NCBI GenBank assembly: GCA_963932145.1
Contig: OZ010590.1
Location: 58,973,789-59,037,788, forward strand
Length of the DNA: 64,000 nucleotides
Direction: 5' to 3'
DNA from: Acanthosepion lycidas
Lineage: Eukaryota > Mollusca > Cephalopoda > Sepiida > Sepiidae
Below the pieces are notes generated by a model that worked only from the letters and a program-made list of their open reading frames with translations, had not been told where the DNA came from and made no database searches. Position numbers and translations under genes: made by a program. Shown one piece after another: positions 55,692 to 64,000 of this stretch (the stretch's first letter is position 1; each line of letters begins with the position of its first letter).

Positions 55692-57329
55692 CCATCTACG
55701 TCTTCCTGCTTCGTAAATGGTGGAAGAACGTCCTTTGTTCGTAAGCTATGGTCACTATCTACGTCTTACCGCTTCGTAAATGGTTGAAGGACATCCTCTG
55801 TTCGTATGTTATGGTCACCATCTACGTCTGCCCGCTTCCAAAATGTTTGAAGGACGTACTTTGTTCATAAGCCATGGTCACGATCTAAGTCTGACCGGTA
55901 TGTAAATGGTTGAAGGACGTCCTATGTTCGTAAGCTATGGTCATCATCTAAGTCTGACCGCTTTGTAATTGTTTGAAGGACGTCCTCTGTTCGTAAGCTA
56001 TGGTCAACATCTACGTCTGCCAGCTTCGTAAATAGTTGAAGCACGTACTCTGATCGTAAGTTATGGTCACCATCTAAGTCTGACTGCTTTGTAAATGGTT
56101 GAAGGACGTCCTCTCTTCGTAAGTTATGGTTCCCATCTACGTCTACCTGCTTCGTAAATGTTTGAAGGACGTCCTCTGTTCGTAAACTATGGTGACCAAC
56201 TATTTCTGACCGCTTCGTAAATGGTTGAAGGACGTCCTCTGTTCGTAAGTTATGGTCACCATCTTCGTCTGCCCGCTTCCAAAATCGTTGAAGGTCGTCC
56301 ATTGTTCGTAAGCCATGGTCACCATCTAAGACTGACCGCTTTGTAAATGGTTGAAGGACGTCCTCTGTCCGTAAGCTATGGTGACCATCTAAGTCTGACC
56401 GCTTTGTAAATGGTTGAAGGACGTCCTCTGTTCGTAAGCTCCGTTCACCATCTACGGCTGCCCGCTTCGTAAATGGTTGAAGGACGTCCTCTGTTCGTAA
56501 GCTATGGTCACCATCTACGTCTTCCTGCTTCGTAAATGGTGGAAGAACGTCCTTTGTTCGTAAGCTATGGTCACTATCTACGTCTTACCGCTTCGTAAAT
56601 GGTTGAAGGACATCCTCTGTTCGTATGTTATGGTCACCATCTACGTCTGCCCGCTTCCAAAATGTTTGAAGGACGTACTTTGTTCATAAGCCATGGTCAC
56701 GATCTAAGTCTGACCGGTATGTAAATGGTTGAAGGACGTCCTATGTTCGTAAGCTATGGTCATCATCTAAGTCTGACCGCTTTGTAATTGTTTGAAGGAC
56801 GTCCTCTGTTCGTAAGCTATGGTCAACATCTACGTCTGCCAGCTTCGTAAATAGTTGAAGCACGTACTCTGATCGTAAGTTATGGTCACCATCTAAGTCT
56901 GACTGCTTTGTAAATGGTTGAAGGACGTCCTCTCTTCGTAAGTTATGGTTCCCATCTACGTCTACCTGCTTCGTAAATGTTTGAAGGACGTCCTCTGTTC
57001 GTAAACTATGGTGACCAACTATTTCTGACCGCTTCGTAAATGGTTGAAGGACGTCCTCTGTTCGTAAGTTATGGTCACCATCTTCGTCTGCCCGCTTCCA
57101 AAATCGTTGAAGGTCGTCCATTGTTCGTAAGCCATGGTCACCATCTAAGACTGACCGCTTTGTAAATGGTTGAAGGACGTCCTCTGTCCGTAAGCTATGG
57201 TGACCATCTAAGTCTGACCGCTTTGTAAATGGTTGAAGGACGTCCTCTGTTCGTAAGCTCCGTTCACCATCTACGGCTGCCCGCTTCGTAAATGGTTGAA
57301 GGACGTCCTCTGTTCGTAAGCTATGGTCA
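55692..57329 (-). repeat. Higher-order block B, 819 bp (13 units) in two tandem copies
   Basis: 55692-56510 and 56511-57329 match at a constant offset of 819 bp (13 x 63) with no difference that I noticed, including rare variants such as TCCTATGTTCGTAAG, GATCGTAAGTTATGG and CTCCGTTCACCATC. The identity implies a recent duplication, or an assembly error. The 308-codon open stretch at 56741-57667 and the 126-codon stretch at 55922-56302 repeat each other because of this. Confidence 0.92.
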
Positions 57330-58871
57330 CCATCTAAGTCTGACCGCTTTGTAAATGGTTGAAGGACGTCCTCTGTTCGTAAGCTCTGTTCGCCATCTAC
57401 GGCTGCCCGCTTCGTAAATGTTTGAAGGACGTCCTCTGTTCGTAAGCTATGGTCACCATCTACATCTGCCCGCTTCGTAAATGGTTGAAGAACGTCCTTT
57501 GTTCGTAAGCTATGGTCAACATCTACGTCTACCCACTTCGTAAATAGTTGAAGGACGTCCTTTGTTCGTAAGCTATGGTTACCATCTACGTCTGCCTGCT
57601 TCGTGAATGTTTGAAGGACGTCCTCTGTTCGTAAACTATGGTCACCAACTATTTCTGACCGCTTCATAAAGGGTTGCAGGACGTCCCCTGTTCGTAAGGT
57701 ATGGTCACCATCTACGTCTGCCCGATTCCTAAAGAGTTGAAGGACGTCCTTTGTTCGTAATCTATGGTCAACATCTACGTCTGATCGCTTTGTAAATGGT
57801 TGAAGGACGTCCTCTGTTCGTAAGTTATGTTCACCAGCTTAGTCTGCCCGCTTTGTAAATGGTTGAAGGACGTCATCCTTTCGTAATCTATGTTCACCAT
57901 CTACGGCTGCCCGCTTCGTACATGGTTGAAGGACGTCCTTTGTTCGTAAGCTATGCTCACCATCTACGTCTGCCCGCTTCGTAAATCGTTGAAGGACGTC
58001 CCTTGTTCGTCACCTATGGTCACCATCTACCTCTGCCCGCTTCGTAAATGGTTGAAGGACGTCCTCTGTTCGTAAGCTATTGTCACCATATAAGTTTCCC
58101 CGTTTTGTAAATGGTTGAAGGACGTCCCCATTTTGTAATCTATGATCACCATCTACGTCTGCCCGCTTCTTAAATGGTTGAAGGACGTCCTCTGTTCGTA
58201 AGCTATGGTCAACATCTATGTCTGCCCGCTTCGTAAATAGTTGAAGGGCGTCCTTTGTTTGTAAGCTATGGTCACCATCCTTGTCTGCCCGCTTCCTAAA
58301 TGGTTGACGGACGTCCTCTGTAAGTTATTGTCACCATCTAAGTCTGCCTGCTTCCTAAATGGTTGAAGGACGTCCTCTGTTCGTAATCTATGTTCAACAT
58401 CTACTTCTGTCCGCTTCGTAAATGGTTGATGGACGTCCTCTGTTCGTAAGCTATGATCACCATCTACGTCTGCCCGATTCCTAAAGGGTTGAAGGACGTC
58501 CTCTGTTCGTAAGCTATGGTCACCATCTACGTCTTCCCACTTCCTAAATCGTTGAAGGACGTCCTTTGTTCATAAGCTATGGTTACCCTCTAAGTCTGCC
58601 CGCTTCCTAAATGTTTGAAGTACGTCCTCTGTTTGTAAGCTATGGTCACCATCTAAGTTTGACCTCTTTGTAAATGGTCGAAGGACGTCCTCTGTTCGTA
58701 AGCTATGGTCACCATCTAAGTCTGACCTCTTTGTAAATGGTCGAAGGACGTCCTCTGTTCGTAAGCTTTGGTTACCATCTACGTCTGCCCTCTTCGTAAA
58801 TGGTTGATGGACGTCCTTTGTTCGTAAGCTATGGTCACCATCTAAGTCTGACCGCTTTGTAAATGGTTGTA

Positions 58872-58976
58872 GACGTTCTTTCTGCTTGAAAGCCACATCT
58901 CGTCCCCCACCCACACTTCGAACCCTCTCCGGTCTCCCTCTGCCAAGCGCTGCTCTCGCATCTTCAAAGGGTGATA
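58872..58976 (-). mobile_element. Possible integrase C-terminal remnant at the array's right edge
   Basis: A minus-strand frame entering the array reads REQRLAEGDRRGFEVWVGDE, followed by MWLSSRKNV. This resembles the segment after the catalytic core of Ty3/gypsy-type integrases, where a basic helix precedes a VGD.VWLS motif. It is short, and the remainder of such an element is not visible to the right. A fossil if real; chance similarity is possible. Confidence 0.35.
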
Positions 58977-60679
58977 ACCTATATTTCCTGTATACGCTTT
59001 AATATTTCACATATTCCTGCAGAAATATTAGGTGCACGAATCAATCGTCATTTTATAAATACCGGCTAGAAAGTTGGTGGCGACCTAAAAAGGCATATTA
59101 TTACTTCTCACTTAGATATTTCAAAGCTGGGACAACTTTTGGTTTAAATAGTTTGGTCCTTGAAATAATCTTCTTCTTAAGCGTATCAAAATGCGAGTTA
59201 GATGGGGGATTAATTATTAAATTCCGAACATCAGTGATTATGTCTAGTGGAAGAACCGAACCTTCCTGAGGAAATTTCTAAAGTTAGAAGCAATGACTTT
59301 TAATTCGTAACCAGCCTCAGTCTATGCTAAACAATGCTGGAGCAGATCTATCTAACGGCGGGCTAAAATTTCCGATAAAAATTATATCGCTTCGGCAAAA
59401 AAGAAAGAAAATATCGGCGATACCAAATGAATGAGGAATACTAAATTAATACAGACGGAGAAAAATGTTCTGAACGATTAAATTTTTTTTTCTTTTTTTT
59501 TAATTTTAGGAAGATATCAGACATTTAATTCACTTATTATGGTATATAGAGATGAAGGTTGGGCTAATACATAAGTAAAGGCTAAATTTACTGTCTGTAG
59601 TATCATTTTATTGTTGACACCATTTGGTTACAGTCGTTAAAGTGGGTGACTATCGTGTTAATCCTTTTTGTGATTTGAGAGTTCATACAGGACCGTTGTG
59701 TTTTTGGCTCACAGAAATTAATTTATTGAATTCATCTTTTTTTTTCTGGAGTTGTACGTCCGGTCAAACTTAGCATCTGATGAATATCCAACCCTTGCCT
59801 CTCGAACTGCGATATCGAACCAAGTTCTCACTTCTTCTGCTGCGCACGTGCTTGTTTTTTCTTCTTTTTATTGGACCTGCCACATCCGTGCTTTCCGTTT
59901 GATTTTTGGCGGGACGTGTTGTCATTGGTTGATTTTTTTATGACGTTCACTGACCCATATGAGTTATGTCTGGGTTCCTTCAGTTACCGAGGATAGGAAT
60001 AATTATTTATTTGTACGTTAGTACAAAATGTGGCACAAGGCCAAAAAGGGGATTGGGGAAGGACGGTCATCTTCTGACTTAATTTTAAACTTAGCTAGTC
60101 ATAGACACGGATCCAAACATACCAACAATAGTCCTATCACCAAAACAACGCATTCACTCCTACCTTTCTTACTGCATCCACCATAATACCTCAAATTCTC
60201 TATGAAATCCTAACTAGTCCCCATATGTACATTTCAAAGTCTGTGGGGGGAGGGGAAATAATAACAATTTAAAAACCCCAATGATTAATTACAATATGAT
60301 TTAATACTATTTACATAAAACAAAACAAAATAGGGTTAGTAATAAAAAAAAACCACAATCCCTAAATGTGGCAGAAACATCAGTTAAATGGACGAAATAA
60401 TTGCGGGATTATAATATTATAAAAAGACAAACACGCCCACAAAACACGCACTCATTTAGACACAATAACAAATACGAAAACACACACACGAAACGAAAGT
60501 CATCCCGCAACAACCAGAGAACTGACGTCACTGACCACCTAACGAGGGAGGGGATGGGGAATTAAACAAAAGAAAAATAGGGACAGAAATAAAAGGGGGC
60601 CAATGAGCATGCATACCCTAGCTAAGTTAACCAGAAAACGGGAAACTAAAGATTCAAAATAAAAAACCTAAACTATCCT
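58977..60679. other. Unassigned spacer and probable LINE 3' region
   Basis: 58977-60000 holds nothing that I recognise; the 63-codon ORF at 59752-59943 is unsupported. About 60240-60680 may be the 3' untranslated part of the LINE that follows, but its end is not marked by a clear tail. Confidence 0.4.
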
Positions 60680-60731
60680 AATATCGGGGCGGGTTGCCTC
60701 TGTTCAACCCTGTTAGGACAAAATCCTGTAC

Positions 60732-60977
60732 CTAATCGACATCCAAGTGCCACTCCAGGTCAGCCCCTTTCACTCTACAAATTCGCGCAAGATTTACCCA
60801 CCTTTTGCCGAATTCTGATGAAGAGAGTCGCCGCCTTTCCGTCCTAATCTTGACTTTAAGCAGATGCCTAAAGTACAAGATCAGTTGGGAAGAGGTGAAC
60901 TTCTCGCCTCCATAGAATCCCTTCTCACGTGTCGACCAAATCACGACTCTCATAACTCCTAGCAAGCAGTGGAACAC
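60732..60977 (-). pseudogene. Tx1-like LINE ORF2, C-terminal domain
   Basis: Reads LLGVMRVVIWSTREKGFYGG, then SSQLILYFRHLLKVKIRTER and RRLSSSEFGKRWVNL, ending LEWHLDVD before the stop. This is the usual last domain of Tx1-type ORF2. It is out of frame with the zinc-binding part at 60925-61269, which overlaps it by 53 bp. Confidence 0.7.
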
Positions 60978-61269
60978 AAAGTTCAGCCTTCGTTAACGGC
61001 GGTGCCACATTGCTACAAACAGAAGAGGCCTCAAGGACAAAGAACTTTCCATGCAACATGCGAACCATGAGGCCTTCAACAAACTTACACAACGGAGCTG
61101 CCAACTTGCAATGAAAAAAGACGTGACCTAGGGTCTCGACTTCAGCACTACCACGTCGGCAGTTTGGATATTTCTCCAAGCCCGCTGCGCAAAGCTTTTT
61201 GGCGACCCAGAGGGCCCCACGCATCACCAGCCAGGTGAGGGATGCCTCATCGTTATTGAGACATTTCAA
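60925..61269 (-). pseudogene. Tx1-like LINE ORF2, zinc-binding region
   Basis: After LNNDEASLTWLVMRGALWVA comes the reverse-transcriptase zinc-binding motif C-x(n)-ETLGHVFFHC (CRRGSAEVETLGHVFFHC). One cysteine of the usual C..C pair appears replaced (CRRGS for CxRCG). The upstream piece at 61285-61506 (FYRECRLALKRLFRVSDS, LSNVQAFPRRALYQVLVSGA) belongs to the same ORF, separated by a stop near 61280. Confidence 0.7.
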
Positions 61270-61821
61270 CCCGGGAGCCCAAGGCTAGATCGAGCGAGCC
61301 TCCTGCTTCGTAAAACCGAGATCGTCAATCAGATCATCATGAACGGCCCCACTAACTAACACTTGATATAATGCCCTACGAGGAAACGCCTGGACGTTGG
61401 AGAGGCTATCCGACACCCGGAAGAGGCGTTTCAGAGCAAGACGACATTCACGATAGAAGGAGCACTCGGCTCGGGGTAAACGGCGGGCCTCCTCCTCCTC
61501 GCACACTTCTCAAGGATGGGAAATTTCTACGGGGGTCTTCCTTTCAGAAGGCGCCCTCCTCATCCGGTCCGCGTCACAAACGATCTAGGAACCCGATGCG
61601 AAGCATATAGAGACGGATCTCGATGCTAGGCATACATAGACCGCCTTCAGATGGATGAAGGCAACAGATCTCCCGAAAGACTCTGGCAGCCTTGCCTCAC
61701 CACAAGAAGGAGAACAAGAGCTTCACTAACGCCAGTAAAGTGTCAGACGGAAGTGGAAGTACAGAGAGTCGGTAAAGGAGAATCGGGTAGATATGTGAAA
61801 CACATACCTCCGCCCTCCCCT

Positions 61822-62952
61822 TTAAGGAAAGATTCCTCCGAGACCACAAATTAATTGCGATCGGGAATGAATTGGTCGGAGGTACAAGGGAATTGTACCT
61901 CCGACCAATTCATTCCCAACTGGATATCTGGACCGAACCAGACGCCGAGTATCTTGACCGGTCCATCCGTCCAGTGGTAAGGTCCGGGAAGAGAAACTCC
62001 CTTCCACGCACACAACCGCAAGCTTATCGCGGTTGATCTTGGCTCCTGTCACCATCTCATAACCACTGATTTCTTTGCTGACTTCGTTAATCTCGGCTCT
62101 GCTCGACACAAGAACCGAAACCTCGTCAGCATAAGCAGAATACCTGGCCGAGGTGGTAGCACCAGGTAGGGAAATTCCCCGCAGGACTGGATTCGCCTTT
62201 AACTTGCGAAGGAAAGGTTCCAATGCAAGAACGTAGAGCATAAGCGAAAGCGGACAACCCTGACGAATAGATCGAGACAATACGAAAGGTTCCGATCTTA
62301 CCTCGTTCACTTCAACCAGCGCACTGGGAGTCGCATACAGAAGACAGATCCAGGAGCGGAAGTACGGCCCGAAACCGGCAACCGAAAGTACAGCCTCCAG
62401 AAATCGATGGTCAACCCAATCAAAGGCCTTGGACTGATCCAAATTGATCAGCGCGGCTTCACTGTCGACTTTCTCGATAATCAAGCCCTTCACAGCACAA
62501 GTCTGTTCGGAGCCAATCAGACGAGACAGGACAAGCTGCAAACGGTTAGCTAAGATCTTTGCCAAAATCTTTAACTCTGTATTTAACATAGTTAAAGGGC
62601 GAAATTTACCTATCCCATCCTTACGCAGCAACTTGATCACACCCCTGGTGAAGCGGTGAGGTATAGACCCCTGCTTCATCCAGTTGTTGAAAATCAGTTC
62701 CAGCAAAGGAACAAAAACGGGCGACTGCCTCAAGTAAACTTCGTAGGGAAAACCATCTAATCCCGGAGATTTATCCAGGCCAACCTCTTTCAGCGCTTCC
62801 CAGATTCCCGACTCTGTGATGGGACCCTCGCACCTAGCCTCTTCAGCTGCCTCAAGACAGGGAAAGTCGGCTAAATAGGCGTTGAACTGAGCAGGGCTCA
62901 GGACCGGGCTCCCTGGTAAAAAAATACCGAAAATAATCCCGAAAAGCCTCAC
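61822..62952 (-). pseudogene. Tx1-like LINE reverse transcriptase
   Basis: 376 codons. Fingers: LDKSPGLDGFPYEVYL and FTRGVIKLLRKDGIGKFRPL. Palm: AALINLDQSKAFDWVDHRFL with the first catalytic D, RSIRQGCPLSLMLYVLALEP, and the catalytic box read as SAYADEVSVLVSS. In an active element this is YADD, so the second aspartate is replaced by glutamate (codon GAG). About ten residues seem missing between CAVKG and IIEKVDSEAAL. The frame leaves the element's reading near 61920, just before the inverted repeat at 61863-61917. Overlaps the endonuclease ORF by 101 bp, reflecting a frameshift near 62920. Confidence 0.85.
61863..61917. repeat. Perfect 25-bp inverted repeat inside the LINE
   Basis: GGGAATGAATTGGTCGGAGG plus TACAA (61863-61887) faces its exact complement (61893-61917) across a 5-bp loop GGGAA. 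It interrupts the LINE reading near a WFGPDIQLGMNWSEVQ segment. Confidence 0.95.
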
Positions 62953-64000
62953 ATATACCTGAGTTTGTAGTCACGGTCCGCTTTTCCGGCACGCACGCGA
63001 TATGCCGCCGTGATGCATTCCTCCTCTCCTCTGCAAGCAATTCTGCGGCCATGTTCGTCGACTCAGAGGACATTCTTTTTAACCTAGCCCTAACTACCAG
63101 AGCTTGATCCTTCTTGATAAGCAAGGAGGCCAACTCTGCCTTAGCTAAGGCTACTTCCCCACTATCATGGGATTTAACTGCCCGATCCACTCTTTTCTCT
63201 AAAGCCGTTTGCACCGCTAATCTATCTAGATTGAGTCGACGACTAAAATCGGCAGCAAACGTTCGAATTTTAGATTTTAATTTGTCCCACCAGGCATTTC
63301 CCACCACAGCCTCCGTCAGTTCCTTTTGTAACATTAGTAGCAGCTGGTCCCGGAATTCCTGCTCGCCAAATAACGAGCAGTTGAATTTCCAGTAACCAGC
63401 CATCCTAACCTTAGGTATATCTAAGTTTACACGGACCCCGACAAGCCTATAATCCGAATAAGCTATATAATGGAAACTTGGACACCCTAAGAGCCCTACA
63501 TCGACTCTCCTAACTAAAACTCGGTCGAGGTAGCTGGCACACACACCTACAGCCGAGCTGCCACTATTAGTCCAAGTCCAAACTACCCGCTGAGGGTGCT
63601 CATTCCGGTATTTGTCGACAAGATCGAACCCGTCGACAAAGTCGCGAAATGGTTTCACGCCCCAGATGTTAGTACCCGAATATGAATTTGACCCTATACG
63701 ATCTATGTCGGGGTCAAGGATGTCATTCCAGTCGCCCGCTAAAACTACCCGACGTGATGTCGTCATAAACGTCCCGATCTGCCGAAACAAAGCAGGCCGC
63801 TCAGTCTGGATATTGGGCCCATAAACCCCAATGAGACGCAAAGCCTTATTCTTTATGGTAACATCCAGCACGCAAAGTCTGCCGGCCGGATCTGCGAAGA
63901 CAAGAACACATGCAGCCTTCAAAGACTTGCTCACCAGCCAAGCGTCACCCCTCGAGCATCCATCAAAACATGCTGAATAAATAGTAAACCCCTTAGACAG
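62852..64000 (-). pseudogene. Tx1-like LINE endonuclease region (partial)
   Basis: The frame is open to the window edge, so the true start lies beyond 64000. It has the EEP motifs IGVYGPN, VVLAGDWNDILDPDIDR and SYLDRVLVRR. The final motif is SDYRLVGVRV where active enzymes have SDH, so the catalytic histidine is replaced by tyrosine. A helical linker with AALEKR-type repeats (LAVQTALEKRVDRAVKSHDS) follows before the reverse transcriptase. The end after TREPGPEPCS is out of frame relative to the reverse transcriptase. Confidence 0.85.

Larger units (their letters stand above)
45783..58878 (-). repeat. 63-bp satellite array, about 208 units, open in one minus-strand frame
   Basis: Plus-strand unit: GTAAATGGTTGAAGGACGTC, CTCTGTTCGTAAGCTATGGT, CACCATCTACGTCTGCCCGC, TTC. 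Since 63 is 21 codons, every unit shares one frame. On the minus strand it reads KRADVDGDHSLRTEDV, then LQPFT. The most frequent unit-to-unit changes replace amino acids (V/L, S/N, E/K, K/Q, D/G/A). The open stretches end at stops and frameshifts, so a noncoding satellite is the simpler view. A second minus frame gives, per consensus unit, an ATG-started 20-codon ORF (MVTIAYEQRTSFNHLRSGQT) closed by TAG directly before the next ATG. The array is richer in GC and CpG than its left flank. Confidence 0.95.
60680..64000 (-). mobile_element. Tx1/L1-like LINE, recently active in appearance, cut by the window edge
   Basis: Minus-strand order: AP-type endonuclease (64000-62852), reverse transcriptase (62952-61822), connection region (61820-61285), zinc-binding segment CRRGSAEVETLGHVFFHC near 61160-61100, and C-terminal helix-rich domain to 60732 (RTERRRLSSSEFGKRWVNLA). 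The reverse transcriptase has the Tx1/L1-type phrases FRPLTMLNTELKILAKILAN and SRLIGSEQTCAVKG. High GC and long open frames make it much younger than LINE-A or LINE-B. Individual frames are broken several times (at about 62920, 61890, 61270 and 60960). Confidence 0.88.

Noticed and set aside
45783-58878. Annotation of the satellite stretches as functional repeat-protein genes
   Set aside because: Frames are interrupted many times, most variation is amino-acid changing, and no non-repeat domain, start context or splice structure is seen. Kept as open stretches only.
59752-59943. 63-codon plus-strand ORF
   Set aside because: No similarity, no repeat association, length expected by chance.
61371-62659. 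Plus-strand ORFs at 61371-61854 and 62444-62659
   Set aside because: Antisense shadows of the minus-strand LINE.
63114-63824. Plus-strand ORFs at 63114-63395 and 63612-63824
   Set aside because: Antisense shadows of the endonuclease region of the LINE.

Overview
The window looks like repeat-dominated nuclear DNA of a cephalopod mollusc, most likely an octopus. The basis is the mixture of elements rather than any host gene: cephalopod-style CR1/Jockey-like LINEs, tRNA-derived SINEs, mariner/Tc1 derivatives, a Helitron remnant, a Ty3/gypsy fossil and a Tx1/L1-like LINE. The species is inference. I found no convincing intact host protein-coding gene. Every recognisable protein similarity belongs to a mobile element.

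0-33.6 kb: AT-rich, CpG-poor DNA packed with old elements. One LINE family, here called LINE-A, ends in a motif close to CCTTGCTTGGGGTGAAATG. It occurs about ten times: one nearly full-length decayed copy (2.5-5.55 kb), one copy with reverse transcriptase (25.86-27.22 kb) and many 3' fragments on both strands. Several end directly on a microsatellite, including a 1.1-kb purine tract at 1.37-2.49 kb. A second LINE family (LINE-B, 18.1, 19.7 and 25.1 kb), RTE-like LINE tails (6.4 and 17.5 kb), a LINE tail with a zinc finger (10.5 kb), SINEs, deleted mariner/Tc1 copies, foldback elements and a 25-bp satellite (32.16-32.83 kb) fill most of the rest.

33.6-45.8 kb: CpG becomes visibly more frequent. 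The region holds a Ty3/gypsy fossil, a three-level nest (Helitron remnant, then a fish-type Tc1, then a MADE1-like mariner MITE inside the Tc1 terminal repeat), a hAT MITE with a perfect 8-bp target duplication, and a deleted mariner.

45.8-58.9 kb: about 13.1 kb of a tandem repeat with a 63-bp unit, about 208 units. The minus strand is open in one frame (21 codons per unit) over long stretches. A second frame carries one 20-codon ATG-to-TAG ORF per unit. Higher-order blocks of 1.6-1.7 kb and 819 bp have been duplicated. A diverged single unit lies outside the array near 44.44 kb, and an integrase-like remnant touches its right edge. This is the most unusual object here.

58.9-64 kb: after about 1.8 kb with little recognisable, a relatively well-preserved, GC-rich Tx1/L1-like LINE lies on the minus strand and runs off the window edge.

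The sequence reads as a record of layered insertions, not as a set of cooperating genes. The checks that would matter most are element-library alignment, dN/dS or codon-position tests of the 63-bp array, and RNA/small-RNA mapping.
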